Assembly (NCBI GenBank): GCA_029962745.1
Contig: CM057157.1
Coordinates: forward strand, 32,717,828-32,781,827
Source: Echinometra lucunter
Taxonomy: Eukaryota; Echinodermata; Echinoidea; Camarodonta; Echinometridae
DNA length: 64,000 nucleotides
Direction: 5' to 3'
Within the stretch, counting starts at the first letter, position 1. Every line of letters starts with the position of its first letter. Positions 1 through 14,800 of this stretch are shown piece after piece. Under the pieces are notes generated by a model. That model had not been told where the DNA came from, ran no database searches, and worked only from the letters and a program-made list of their open reading frames with translations. The position numbers and the translations under genes are program-made.

Positions 1-258
1 TTCCCCTTTATCTTTATTCCTTTACCCTCGTCTATAATACTTCTTACCCTCATTATGTCTCAGTTGCTTAATTACGTTTTATGCATTTTATGTATATATT
101 TTAAGCTGTAAGTACTGTGTTTTGTAATCATGTTCTCCGTTTTATGGACAGTCCTGCATATTGTTCCCATAGAAACAAGTAACCTGGGCTTATTTTGTAT
201 ATTTCCCTTGTTTTGATATAAATAAAGGTGATATTGAAAAAAAAAAGAAAAAGATGTG
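1..258 (+). mobile_element. Probable retroelement 3' end with poly(A) tail
   Basis: A non-coding stretch ends in AATAAA (about 222-227), about a dozen bases, then an A-rich tract (237-256), which is what a reverse-transcribed polyadenylated RNA leaves. It lies in the AGL intron on the opposite strand to the gene, and its tail stops about 20 bp from the exon 23 donor. Family not identified; the body continues off the left edge. A chance polyadenylation-like sequence cannot be excluded. Confidence 0.45.
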
Positions 259-275
259 AAAGAAAAGACACTTAC

Positions 276-478
276 CACTACCATAGCAATAGGAAAGTTG
301 GGTCTAAGTTGGTAGTCAGCCCAGAACTGAGTTGCTCCTACACTGTCCTTGTACATACCACGTCTGTTGATGAGCTTATTAACTGTCTTGTCTGCATCAG
401 ATGCAATCCAGAAATGTTTCTCAAAGTTGGCCTGTAGCTTGTGATCCCATTCCCAATACGTCAATTTAGACTGTTTTC
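276..478 (-). CDS. AGL: AGL coding exon 23, last in window
   Basis: Residues 1320-1387. [36 protein letters not shown] and [12 protein letters not shown] match human AGL ([46 protein letters not shown]). The acceptor ATCAG at 479 is preferred over AACAG at 471 because it keeps phase and restores the GK-x-x-K spacing. Donor GTAAGTGTC; the remaining C-terminal exons lie left of the window. Confidence 0.96.
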
Positions 479-3400
479 CTGATCATCCAATAAAAACAAA
501 GTATTGTGATTTATTTGAGCTTGATGTATTTTGTTGTAATATTTAGACAACTAAACATTACAACAAAATATTTTGATGGGAGAAAATACAAGAGGAAAAG
601 TAAATATCATTTGTAGGAAAACAATTCTCTCTCAAAACCCCCAAACCAATACCATTAAAACTGAACTGAACATTCTGAGTATTTTATTAAGGAGGTATTC
701 CACATTCTATAGTATAATCAAAACCTATACCAATCCCATTCAAACTGAACTGAACATTCTGAGTATTCTGTTCAGGAGGTATTCCACATTCATAGTATAA
801 TCAATATCATCATGGTCAAAATAATGGTTATAATGTTTATTGGAGCATATATTATAAACTATGCACATGTACCAGCAGTGTCAAAACTACAAAAATGATG
901 AATGCGACTACATCTCCTGCATGCCTCAGTTAATTTCATTGCTTAAAATGTTCTTAAATTATGGTCATAACAAACAAGGCAAATGCCTAGCAATTTCTCC
1001 CTATGTATCACAAGATGAACAACACTATTAGAATTCCTTATCGGTGCACATACAAAATCTGTACGTAGATCAGTTAATACATTCAGCATACATGTAGGTT
1101 GTCTTGAGCTACATAATATGCAGCTATGCAGATTTATGCAAATTATGCAAATTATCCAAAGCTACCTTTCTGCAAACAAAGCTGGAAATGTTCATAGACC
1201 ACATAGGATCATGAAGCAACAACAAAAAACTTCAACGGAAAAAACTTTTATTGGTTACATTGTAGGGTAAATATAACTGTCTAGCCGACTATATGGTGAT
1301 ACATACTATTACCAACTTTAAAGTTTACACCTCAAATGATTCTTAACGAAAAAGTGGGATGGATGGATGGACGAACAACCCGAAAATATAATGCTTTTGG
1401 TGGGCGGAGGTTTAGAATTTTATTTAAATGCAGATCATCTTCTAGCAATTTTCATGTAACTGCTTTACCCTTTTCATCTGAGCATTTATATGTTCTTTTA
1501 CTTTATTTTGTTGTTTTCACACGTCGGATTAAAGTTTTCCAGAGCCAAATTGCTCAGTAACCTTAATGCATTTTTTCACTTCATAAATTCATCCTCATTT
1601 GAACCTACCTTCACAGTCATTCTATCATGCTAATTTCAACCTACTTTCTATACCAACAGTCATTCCATCATGCTAATTTCAACCTACCTTCTTTATCAAC
1701 AGTCATTCCATCATGCTCATTTGAACCTACCTTCTATATCAACAGTCATTCCATCATGCTCATTTGAACCTACCTTCTATATCAACAGTCATTCCATCAT
1801 GCTCATTTGAACCTACCTTCTATACGAACAGTCATTCCATCATGCTCATTTGAACCTACCTTCTATATCAACAGTCATTCCATCATGCTCATTTGAACCT
1901 ACCTTCTATATCAACAGTCATTCCATCATGCTCATTTGAACCTACCTTCTATATCAACAGTCATTCCATCATGCTCATTTGAACCTACCTTCTATACGAA
2001 CAGTCACTCCATCATAAGGGAATTTCCCTTCTTTGTGTAGAGCTGCTAGCCATCTCAATGCTGCTTTACACAGGCCTACAATCTCTACTGGTGAGCCATC
2101 TCTACAGAATAGAAAAAAAACAACAACCAAGCTACAACTATAAGATGATGAAATTTTCAACAGTATCAAAGTATCAATGTCAAAATATTCAGATTTTCTA
2201 ATTCAACATTGTTCTTATAAAGAATGAAAAGTATCTTCCCTTTCTGAACGGTAAAAATAAGAATGTGCCACACTGAAACTCAGTTCTTGTGTGACTGACA
2301 CAACATGGGGTCTGGAAAAATGTATCAATGGGTGATTTCACGCTTGATGTTTATGGTTCGTGTTGGAGTTTAGAGACAACAAATTTCTGTTAAAATCGAG
2401 GTCTAACACCACTATTCAAATTAAGGAGCATATACTGATATCCTAACACAGTACATCCATATTTCAACACCCCAATGGTGTCAGCACCTATACTGATATC
2501 CTAACACAGCACATCCATATTTCAACACCCCAATGGTGTCAGCACCTATACTGATATCCTAACACAGTACATCCATATTTCAACACCCCAATGGTGTCAG
2601 CACCTATACTGATATCCTAACACAGCACATCCATATTTCAACACCCCAATGGTGTCAGCACATTCTTGATGAAGGAAAAAATACTTTGTTTTTATCAATT
2701 AAATCATGAGTCTAGCATACATAAAATTACACAAGCATTTTAGTAATTAAAAAGAAATTCTTATTTGATCTAGAGTGCATCTTCGCAGAAATGGATAGTC
2801 TTTACTGGAAAGTAAGGTTAGATTTAATTTCACTAGAGTTTCTCGCTTGCTGCAGAAAATGCTTCGGTAACTCCTGCAGCTAGACACCGGACTGGACGGC
2901 ACAGCGCATACATGGCAAACACCCAAATTTCGTGCACTGGCTAAAATTAGCCATTAAGTTTTATGAAGTTTTCCTTTTGAATGTTGATTTAGAGCTTATG
3001 CTGATTAGTAATTGGGATTCCTCAAGATCTTTACCACAGAAAATCTCTCTCAAAAGGCCTACAAATATCACATAGAATGCAACACAAACTCCAACACCAA
3101 CCATGAAATACATATTTCTTGATCCCTAGTGGTATAGTGTTAGTCAATGAGAATTTGTACATGAAATTAAACACAGACTGCCTAGCTTAGGTCAGCAGAT
3201 GACATTCAACTAAAATTAAACATCACAGATCAGAACTACATGTATGTGATGTAAAAACTACTTATTTCTGTCTTATTTCATGGTCGGTGTTAGACAGTGA
3301 TATTGCGGCAAAATAAGCATTAACACTTAACATCAACACCTAGTGTGAAACCACCCAATGTCTTTATGTGCTTTCAAAAAGCTTGGATTATTAACCTTGC

Positions 3401-6400
3401 CCAGCCTAGCTGCCCTAATAAAGGTGATGAACCTTTGTGGACAAAAATCTTTCCAGTAACCATTTACTTCACATGGGTGGAGTATGGCAAATGTAGATTA
3501 CGTTGTTAAAGCATGTTATTGCTATTATACTATGGATTTCACCCCTGTACCCTGTGATCAACTTAGCCACTTGACTAAAACACCTCTACATTAAACTGTC
3601 CTTTTACCTCTAGTTTTTGTACAAGTTTTAGTTTCTAAAGTGAAATGATTCAATTACTTTCAAGACCATGACCACATTTAATAATTATATCCATTTAGAC
3701 AAAGGGAATACAAGGCAAACGCCATAGGTTGCTTCATTGGCAAATTAGAATGTGAACTTTGGTCTGGCAGCTTTATTATACTACGCATGATGATACATGT
3801 ACATACATGTACATACATTTTATCCCTTGAAAAAAAGACAATGCTGTTTCTGCATGCTGCTAATACTTTATTTTTTCAACTTCACTGATACTTATTTGAA
3901 AACTTATGCTGTTATCTATTTTTCAAACCTTGCACTGTGCCTTCAATGGATTAATTGTGGATATGACTGGTGACCATACCTCAAAGGTGTAAAAAGTTAT
4001 TACATGTACATCTAATGTAATTTTCAATGAAAGTTCATTGACCTTTGACCATTTACGATGACACATTTACATATATGATATGTGCCTCTGAGAGGTATAC
4101 GTGCGATTTGAATTCAGTAATCCTACCTCAAAGGTACAAAAAGTAAATTACATGCAATGCGATTTGAATTCAGTGATCCTACCTCAAAGGTACAAAAATA
4201 ATTAAATGCAATGTGATCTGAATTCAGTGATCCTACCTCAAAGGTACAAAAAGTAAATTACATGCAATGTGATTTTCACTGAAATTTCATTGACCTCTAG
4301 ATTTCTGTCCTTCATCAGATTCAACTCTTTTTCAAACATGACCTGTGCCTTTACGAGATGTGGTTTGATTTGGTGATTCTACCTCAAATCCATGGAAAGT
4401 GATTACAGTGCTTTTTGAGGAAAATTCATTGACCTTTTGACCTTTGACCTCGGTCAGATTCAAAATGATGATGCCTACAGTCCAACTCCACTATGCAGGC
4501 GATACAAAACAATCCTCCGAAAATTCTTTCTTACCGTGGTGTGGCAGGAAGCCCTCTATTGCCTCCAATCTCTGAATCACCAACCTTGTCCATCCATGTC
4601 CCACAATTCCACTCACTTCCTCCAAATGGGAAGCCAGTAGTATGATCTACACCATGAGTAACATTGAAACCTATATGTGGGGAAAAAAGATAAAACAAGT
4701 GATGGTTTATCAGTGGAAACTGATGATTCTCCAAAGTTAAATTTCTCTTCACTCACTCATTTCTTTGATTCAGGAATAATGTCAACTTCACTATTTATCA
4801 ATAATTAAGTTCCTTTTGTTTTTGCTTTTCCTTTTCCCTCTTTTTATCCTCCCCCTTCTCTACCTGCCTTATTATCATTGTCTCTTCATCACCATCATTG
4901 TAATCATGATCATCGTCAACATCATCAATCATCGTAGTTATCAGCGTCATCAATCATCATCATCATCATCATCATCACTGTAATCAAACCGCACCCAAAG
5001 ATACATGTAGGTGAATCAGCGGTATGGGTGCTATGTGTTAAAGCGGCAGGGAATCGGCATTATGCTATATTGCTTTTGTTGCATTGGAAGCACTCACTTA
5101 AGTGTAAATAAATACGTTGTTAAACTAGTGATTTTGCATGGAAATATTGCAAGGTACATGTATGGGCAAATTCATCAGTTGAATTGGAGACACTTTGCTA
5201 TTTGTTTGTAAAAAGCAATGTATGAGAATTTAACAGGATGGATACACTTATTCATGCTGGTTATAACCTGAAAGGAAAGTGGCACAGTAACTGTGTCTAC
5301 TCTGGTGGGGCCATGTAAGAAATTTCACAAGATGCAACTCTGGAGAATGAAGGTCAATGGTGTTGCACTATAGTCGGCCGAGAGGAACGTTGCGAGTCGA
5401 CACGACTTGGAATTTTCACTTGGCTCCAGTCTGCAATGACTTTATCTGAGCTCTACATTTAAGCAAAGGAAAGTTCTTCATTTTATTTTCATAATACTTG
5501 CTGGTGGCCACCGATACTCTTTTGAAGAATTACTTTGAAGACTTATGGTTCTGAGTTCAATATAACTCATTACCTTATAGCTGTTTGATGCATCCGACAA
5601 TACCTAAATGATAACAGTTTTCTGTTGATGTCATTTATCTGGATGCATGTGAATGATAAACACTTGTGCAATAAAAGTCAGTGGTTTGAATATAATATTA
5701 ACTGGCTACTGATTGTAGGCATATATGTAGTTCTGCTTTTCAAGTAAATTCAGATTGTTTTCAGATTATTGTAGTCTTGAATGCATCAGTGATGCTTCTT
5801 TATTTTGACACATGCATATATTTGTAGGTTGTATTTCTTTTATCAAATGAACATCATATAAATGCACATGCACTTATCATTCTCATGAATTTGAAAAATG
5901 TAAAGTGAAACTGAGATTGATAATGTCTTTGTTTATGTATGTTCCATGTTTATAAACCCCTGACTACTGAGGAGAACCTTTCAATAAGAACTAGTTTCCT
6001 AAAGCACTAGTCTCTCTCTCTCTCTCATTCTTTTGTTGTTTAATCAAATAAAATCATCATCATCATCGTCATCAATCATCGTAATCAGCATCATGATCAT
6101 GATAATCTTCATTATCATCATTTATCATCATCACCGCAATCAAGATCAATGACTCTTTCAGTTTATTCATTTCATAAAATATACAAAGGTATATACAAGT
6201 ACAATAAAACTGTGGCCAGGAATCACTTGAAAAAGCCAAAGGCTTGCAAGACACAGCGATTCCCCTTACAAAAGTACATCAAGAAACATAAAAATATCAT
6301 GAAATCATCATTACTGTCATCACTCATCACGATCATCAAAATCGTCATCATAATTACTTTCATCAATCACCGTGATCATCACCACTATCATCATCATCAT

Positions 6401-8761
6401 CATCAATTATCGTGATCATCCCAGCAATCATCATCGTCATTACAATATACCTTGATCTGTCATGTTTCTATCAAGCCCCTGTCCAGCATGTCTCTCTCTA
6501 TAACTCACTCCATCAGCATGTTTCTGCATTGCTTCCTGTATTACTGCACTAAGTGGTTGGTCCTATGATAAGAAATCAAACACAACAATTTATAAAAGTC
6601 ACCTGGATGATGCACCAAGCACTTTACATAAGTTTTTGGAAATGACAAGGATACCTGGCTTTGAATTGGTGTTGTAGTGTGCAAATACTCAAGAACAGAT
6701 TCAAAACTATGTCTATGCAAAGGATGGTATGCTACATTTTCATCAAGTAAATGTACATGTAACTTATTTTGCAAAGTAGAATATTTGTGACCCTTCACCA
6801 CAAAACGACCAATAAGTTGGATTTTTTTTTCTTCAGATTTTAACACCATTTGAAAGTTTACACCCTAAGCTTTAAAATGGCATAAAACTTGTCTTGTGTG
6901 GACCAAACAAACCATTTGATATTTTATTGAGAATGTTGGATAGGTTAATGATTTGAGTAACAGGGAAAAAGGGGATGTAAAAAAAGTGATCAATCAAATG
7001 TGCCGAGCCATTTCCTATTGTCAATGGTATGAAAACAGAAGGGTGAATTAAAACTCCCCTAACTAATTGGATTTGGGTGAAACCTGGTGTACCTTTCAGA
7101 CAGAACTATAATCCTCTTCTGCTCTTCAATTTGAATGCCAGACAGTGCATATGTTTTTAGTTGTTCTCAATTTGAATGCCAGGCAGTGCATATGTTTTTA
7201 GTTCTTCTCAATTTGAATGCCAGGCAGTGCACATGTTTTTAGTGGTTCTCAATTTGAATGTCAGGCAGTGCACATGTTTTTAATTGTTCTCAATTTGAAT
7301 GCCAGGCAGTGCATATGTTTTTAGTTGTTCTCAATTGGAATGCCAGGCAGTGCACATGTTTTTAGTGGTTCTCAATTTGAATGCCCGGCAGTGCACATGA
7401 TTTTAATTGTTCTCAATTTGAATGCCAGGCAGTGCATATGTTTTTAGTTGTTCTCAATTTGAATGCCAGGCAGTGCATATGTTTTTAGTTCTTCTCAATT
7501 TGAATGCCAAGCAGTGCATATGTTTTTAGTTGTTCTCAATTTGAATGCCAGGCAGTGCATATGTTTTTAGTTCTTCTCAATTTGAATGCCAGGCAGTGCA
7601 TATGTTTTTAGTTGTTCTCAATTGGAATGCCAGGCAGTGCACTTGTTTTTAGTTGTTCTCAATTTGAATGCCAGGCAGTGCATATGTTTTTAGTTGTTCT
7701 CAATTTGAATGCCAGGCAGTGCATATGTTTTTAGTTGTTCTCAATTTGAATGCCAAGCAGTGCATATGTTTTTAGTTGTTCTCAATTTGAATGCCAGGCA
7801 GTGCATATGTTTTTAGTTGTTCTCAATTTGAATGCCAGGCAGTGCATATGTTTTTAGTTGTTATCAATTTGAATGCCAGGCAGTGCATATGTTTTTAGTT
7901 GTTCTCAATTTGAATGCCAAGCAGTGCATATGTTTTTAGTTATTATCAAATTGCACTGCGAAGATCATTCCTGGCAAAGCTGGCACATACTTTTCTGAAA
8001 TGTCCCCTAAAAATGGTCTTTTTAAAGAAATATAAGAATTATTTCTACATTTCATTTCACCCTCAAATTATGTCAGAGAGCATATTAATAAATGAACTTG
8101 TAGAAGATATGGAAAAGTAAAAAATCACCCCCTCCCCCCCCCCCCCCCCCCTAAGCTGTTCATGCTAAAACTCCCATAGCAACTAATTGGTGCTTTTATG
8201 GTGTGGGGTCACATTTGGTTATTGTAGCATTTTGGAATAATAAAATTATTAGAAATTTTGTTGGAAATCAAATACAGTGAAAGGAACAGCATGTAGACAT
8301 ACATGTAGGTATATGGGACTAAACACACAAAGTTTGGTTAGCAGTTTGAATGTATTTCAACACACAATTGGAATAAAAGTCAGCGCAATCTGAGTGCAAC
8401 GTTTTCATGTGAACTTGCTACTACCAAAATCTGCCCAATAGGACTAAAAAGAAAGGGACAGCTCGCAAAAACTTTTCCTTTTTCCAGAACTTTTTGAGAA
8501 GAATATGCAGTCATGAAACTCACCACAAAGCCAGGAGGATGAGGATCAGCATCATCTGAAGGGAAGATCCTAGAGACAGGCTCTTCTAGGATTGAGATAC
8601 CACCCTTGACAGTCTTAGTATAGAGCTGAATACAGTAGAGCCAAAACCAGACTGCATCACGACAGTTATACCGGGCGTGGTCACCACCGCCAAGAAGGTT
8701 AGGTATGAGACCATGACGCAGAGTACCAGCAAAGGATAGGATCAGGTGTCTAGATGAACCC

Positions 8762-8800
<39 letters not shown>

Positions 8801-11800
8801 CAGTGTATGGTTACAACCTGATCATAGCAACATAGTGAAGATGGGTCCTGCTATTGATATACACATCCACCTAACATTGTTGTAAAAGGTATACCTTGGA
8901 ATACCTGTATGTTGATAAATATATCAAGTGTACATTACATGTACCACCAGCTTTACATATAAACATTGGATACTATTTTCAAAACTTTACTGGGACATTA
9001 TTAAGCCTTTGATGAACATAATAGAATAAAAATAATCACTACTCTTATTGTCATGATCATCTTGATTATTTTCATTATGATGTACTTACTTTGCCTCTTC
9101 TGTCCTTCCTGTTACTAACAACAATCCTGGTAGAGCAATGAATGTATCTCTTCCCCAGCAACGCATGAAACCACTAGAGAAATGAGGCAGACCTGCAGAC
9201 ATAGTAGGTGCACTCTGTATATACTTCCCAGTCTCACTGTCTAGAGCTGTTGGTACGCCCTCTAGTGATGGTGACATGATAGGTAGAGGAGAGGTCTTCA
9301 CAATACCACACATTTGAACTGATCCCAAAGCAAGTGATCTCACAAACGATGATCCATCAGTAACAAATCTATATAGATACAAATACATTATCATATACAT
9401 GTATGTTAGTAGGTTGTTACCTTACATTGTTTCAGTATAAAGAGTCATATCTATCTAAATAATGTAGTATACAGAGTAACAGTGAAAGATCTGAGTCCCT
9501 TCTTCTTCCTGATGAGCGACCACAATCAACTAGCTGATTATTCTGTCACTAAAGGAGGTCAGCATTGCACATTGCAGAAATATTTCCAGTTGGTGGAGTC
9601 TTTGAATTTGTTTAGTTTTTTTTTCCTTTCTTTCTTTCTTTTTTGTAGTAACCCTAATCCTAACCCTAACCCTAAAAGGAGACAAACAAAACACACAAAA
9701 AGAGAGAGAGAGACAGATATGCAACTATATGTGATATGAAATGACCAATAAGTAGGAAATCTGAATTTTACATTTCAACATAGTTTGAAAGCTTGGACTC
9801 CAAGCTTTTGAATGATATACAACTTACCTTGTCATGACCATGCAAAGTTAAGGTGCGTTCAGATATGATGGGACTTTGTGCCGCCATATTTTTTGTGTTC
9901 AGATATGGCGCAAAATTGTGGCGCCACATATGGTAATGAAAGCGCATTAATGCATTAACTCTCAAATAAGACAGAACTTTGTCAAAACTTGCGCAAAACA
10001 AAGCCATGACAACATTTTTTGCGCTAATTTTTTAGGAATTTGATTGATGCACATTTATTTGCAGCCAGGCAGCAAACATAACTAACTGTATCGTGCCTCG
10101 GCGACATTTTTTTGTCGCCTCATACCCCATAGGCTTGTACACAAAAATGTGGTGGCAGAAAGTCGCATCATATCTGAACGTACCTTAGGAATGACAGCTT
10201 GTCAGACAGGCTAATTACCAGAATAATAGAGAGAACAGGATGTAAAGAGGAGTGATCATTCACGGGTGCCATACTTTTTTTCCTATTGTCTGCCTCACTA
10301 AAAGGTTGAATGAAAACTCGAGTATTGACAATGAAGGGATTATCAGATTAGGCTCACACCTGGAATAGTTTTAAAGGATATGAACTTCACTGCTTTACAT
10401 TTTGAAAGCCACAGAATGAATAACTTCTGAGTTACAATATACACATTGTAATGTGAAGGTTTTACCCATCACGCTGGCATACTTTTATATCAACTTCCCA
10501 AAATGGTAAATTTAAATCAAAGAAAAACACATTTATACATTGGAGATGGCCCCCATATTTGGTAAGATGGTACTAGAATAAATAAACTATCAGAAAATAT
10601 ATAACAAATAAAATTAATTTTAACCCCAAGCTCTCTATTTTAGCTGTTCACTCTAAAACTCCGATTGCGATTATCTGTCGTTTGTGGTGGAGGATCACAT
10701 AAGTAGATTGAGAAATAGCTACATTGCGATTATCGGTCGTTTGTGGTGGAGGATCACATAAGTAGATTGAGAAATAGCTACATTGCGATTATCGGTCGTT
10801 TGTGGTGGAGGATCACATAAGTAGATTGAGAAATAGCTACATTGCGATTATTGGTCGTTTGTGGTGGAGGATCACATAAGTAGATTGAGAAATAGCTACA
10901 TTGCGATTATCGGTTGTTTGTGGTGGAGGATCACATAAGTAGATTGAGAAATAGCTACATTGCGATTATCGGTCGTTTGTGGTGGAGGATCATATAAGTA
11001 GATTGAGAAATAGCTACATTGCGATTATCAGTCGTTTGTGGTGGAGGATCACATAAGTAGATTGAGAAATAGCTACATCATGTACATGGTCAGAAAAGAC
11101 ATTGAGCTTCAGGGGCACTACTCAATTCAATACTTGAATTAGAATTTGGAGGACTTCACTCAGTTTCTGGCTTATTAAACTACAGTATACTTGGTCAACT
11201 TCGGTATTCAATCAAGTTTTTTTTTTGCTAAATATGTTACTCTAAATCACTGAATTGGTTCATCTGATGGTGACGTAGTTTTTAAAGCAGCTTTATACAA
11301 TCAGTATATGCCTAGTAGCATCCCGTCCTGATGTTGTATTAACCCTAATCAGGCTGGGATCAGGGGGGGGGGGATTCCTGAGATCTCAGCCGATGATGAC
11401 ACAATCGCACCAAAAGACGGCATGCACGTCATCCAAAACGGAATCTACAAAAGAGTATAGTAAATTGCTCCAAAACGATTTCAATTTATTTTTCAATTAA
11501 TTAATTATGCTAAATTATGTGTGAAATGAGAATTTAGCTCTAAATCATTGAATAAAGCTCCAAAACTGCTAACTTTTGGTCTAGACACTCTTTGTAGTAT
11601 TCTTAGCACATGTACTTGAAAAAAAAAATTGGTATCGAAACTGATTTATGTATTTTATTGTATTTCAAATTTCTTATGTATATCTCTTCTTTAAACATTT
11701 TTTTGTTTTTGTTTTTGACATGTATGTAATTTGTCGGGGACACTTTTGAATTAATGAATTTTAATCAGTAAAAGTGAAAATAATATTCATGAATTTTAGC

Positions 11801-14800
11801 TGAAAACACAATTTGTTGAAATTGTACATGAAATCACGTTTTTGAGTAACTTTGGTCTGATGTGCAAGTACCGCGTACCCGGACGTCGCGAATTTGGTCT
11901 CAAAAGATGTGTGAGATTTGAAAGAAAAGTCATGAAATGTGGAATCGACTGCTTTGCACTTTGTGGACATACATGTATCATGCGAAAAGTCCAGGGGGGA
12001 GATGAGGCGGATTCGCCCCCCCCCCCCATCCTTTTCAGGGTCAAGACTAGGTGGATAAGGGAAGCGATAAACACAGCATACGATCCCACTCTCCCACATA
12101 GTCAGGCTGCTTCAACAACAGCTATGATGAGGGTGTGAAGAAGCTTGTAGACCAGCAAGTGAAAGCTTACCAAGAAATAGGTAAATACTAAATGTGTAAA
12201 AAAAGAACTGTTTCACAAAATATTTCACCCTAAGTCTACAGTCCCTAGTAGACTTTACCCCACAATGACTGGGTTATTCTAGAGGTAGCAGACTTTACCC
12301 CAAAATGACTGGGTTATTCTAGAGGTAGCAGACTTTACCCCAAGATGACTGGGTTATTTTGGAGGTAGCAGACTTTACCCCTCAATGACTGGGTTATTCT
12401 GGAGGTAGCAGACTTTATCCCACAATGACTGGGTTATTCTGGGGGTAGCAGAATTTACCCGATAATGACTGGGTTATTCTGGAGGTAGCAGAATTTACCC
12501 GATAATGACTGGGTTATTCTGGAGGTAGCAGACTTTACCCCATAATGACTGGGTTATTCTAGATATAACAGACTTTATCCCATAATGACTGGGGGTTATT
12601 CTGGAGGTAGCAGACTTTACCCCACAATGACTGGGATATTCTGGATGTAGCAGACTTTACGCCACAATGACTGGGATATTCTGGATGTAGCAGACTTTAC
12701 GCCACAATGACTGGGTTATTCTGGAGGTAGCAGACTTTACCCCACAATGACTGGGTTATTCTGGAGGTAGCAGACTTTACCCCACAATGACTGGGTTATT
12801 CTGGAGGTAGCAGACTTTACCCCACAATGACTGGGTTATTCTGGAGGTAGCAGACTTTACGCCACAATGACTGGGTTATTCTGGAGGTAGCAGACTTTAC
12901 CCCACAATGACTGGGTTATTCTGGAGGTAGTGAGGTCTTAAAAGTCACATGACTTGGTAACAGCTCGACCAATTTTTGTTAACTTTGTCAAAAAGGATGA
13001 GCAAGACTTGAAAGAAAAATGTCAGAAAGTGGCATGATATAAAATGTGGCGATTCGAATTGTGCGGCCAAAATTGTCTAGAGGGACCTTTAAGGCCTCCC
13101 CACCCCGAGTCGTTTTAGGTTTAGTCAATAATTTGGGAAGCATTGTTATGCAGGCATGATATGCTGTGCTTAAGTCAATTTTATAGCTGTTCATACATGC
13201 AACCATCTTACTGCATGTTATTTTGGAAGGACTTTATGATGTCACAATGGTTATCACTGAGTATTTTGCCGAAGTCAACTTAAGTAAAATGCTTATAATA
13301 CAACTTAATCTATTTTATTTAGCCAAGTAAAGTGCTGAGTAAAATACTGACTTATTCTGAGTCATGAATTGAATATAGTCCCAGAAAGCTAATTTTAGAA
13401 ATACTGTCATTGTTACAAGTGATATATGGCCAGCCCTTCAAGGAAACAGAGTTATCTAGACAATGTAAGTATTCCTTACGAGCTCATAGTCTTCCAAGCC
13501 AAGTCAAGGATAACTGTGAATGCTCCAACCATGATGGCATCAAAGTAACATGGTATGAGGTAGCGTGGGATCTGAGTGAGTGGAGTAAAAGCTCTCTCAA
13601 ACCATACACCAAGCTGAAAGAGAAAGAAGACAAACAGAAATATTAATGACTATCTAGTATCAAAGGTTTGAGAGTAGTACAGCAATGGGATCAATAGTAC
13701 AAACTAGTGTTGTCAACCAAGCTGAGCCAAACGTCCCAGCAGTTTTATCCTCTGAGATGGTACTGGGTCGGTTCTCAGATCAGATTGCATATCCCGTTTC
13801 CAAGAAGAAACAAAGATATATGGATGGAATTTAGTCCCTTTTGAGTACAAATGCACTTTAATTCTGATTTTTCCCATAATTCACCTCTGAATAAAGAACA
13901 TGTACCTATTAAAGGTAAATATGATGAGAGGAATAAAATAATCCTAAAAACTGATGTTGCACAGCAAAGTCAGATAAGGTAAGGAAATCATAAAGCTGTA
14001 CTGTACACACAGAATAGCCTAGTTGCACAATGCATGTAGATCCAAATCAAGTCTATCAATACTGTGCTTGAGTGTTTTACTATGAAAAATGCTGAGGAGA
14101 CAATATCAACACCAAATTATTGTTAAAAATAAATTACTCGGGCAAAACAGTGCTTCATATTATTTGAGAAATGACACAAAAATCGCAACATGAAATTTTA
14201 AAAATTTGCAAAGACGCAGAAGTGTTCATCTGAGTCTGTGTCCCTTGTAGGCAGCAGAGTGCAGGAATGCGGTGCTGATGTAGTGTGACTGATCAATATA
14301 CATAGTACATAGACAGCAGAGTGCAGGAATGGTGCTGATGTAGTGTGACTGATCAATATACATAGTTCACAAACATCATAAAGTTTGCTTGTTTTTGTAA
14401 CAATATAGTTACATCATTATTTCTGTCACATTTCTTGGACTGTGCTTTTCATGCAAGCAAGGTTCGTCTCTACTGTATTTTATCTCTGAACTGACTCTTA
14501 AATGGTATTTTATTGCTTTTTAAAACTTATTTGTATAGCAAATTCATCTTGTGTCACTTTTTACATGTTAACCCATTCGTGACAGGAATTATTTAAAGCC
14601 TAATTTGATCAGCTTTTTTTCTTCAAATTGGCAACACCAACATTTTTATTTTATTGCTACATTTTTCTTATAAAACGTCATGTATCTGAAATGAATATAA
14701 ATTGACAGAAATTATGATGAGAAGTCAAAAAGTTGCCAATTTGCAGGGGAAAATGGTGATTCTAAACTTTCTATCACATTGCCAATTTAAAGATTTTAAT

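Noticed and set aside
471..473. Alternative acceptor AACAG for exon 23
   Set aside because: It breaks the phase with exon 22; the acceptor at 479 fits phase and the family alignment.
7118..12930. Regular 40-59 bp repeats that could suggest CRISPR arrays
   Set aside because: Units are directly tandem with no unique spacers, and the genome is eukaryotic with spliced genes.
13410..13646. Plus-strand 78-codon open frame with acceptor-like start and stop codon, apparently a nested gene
   Set aside because: The reverse strand encodes AGL exon 17 with clear family motifs and correct phase; the plus frame is its shadow.
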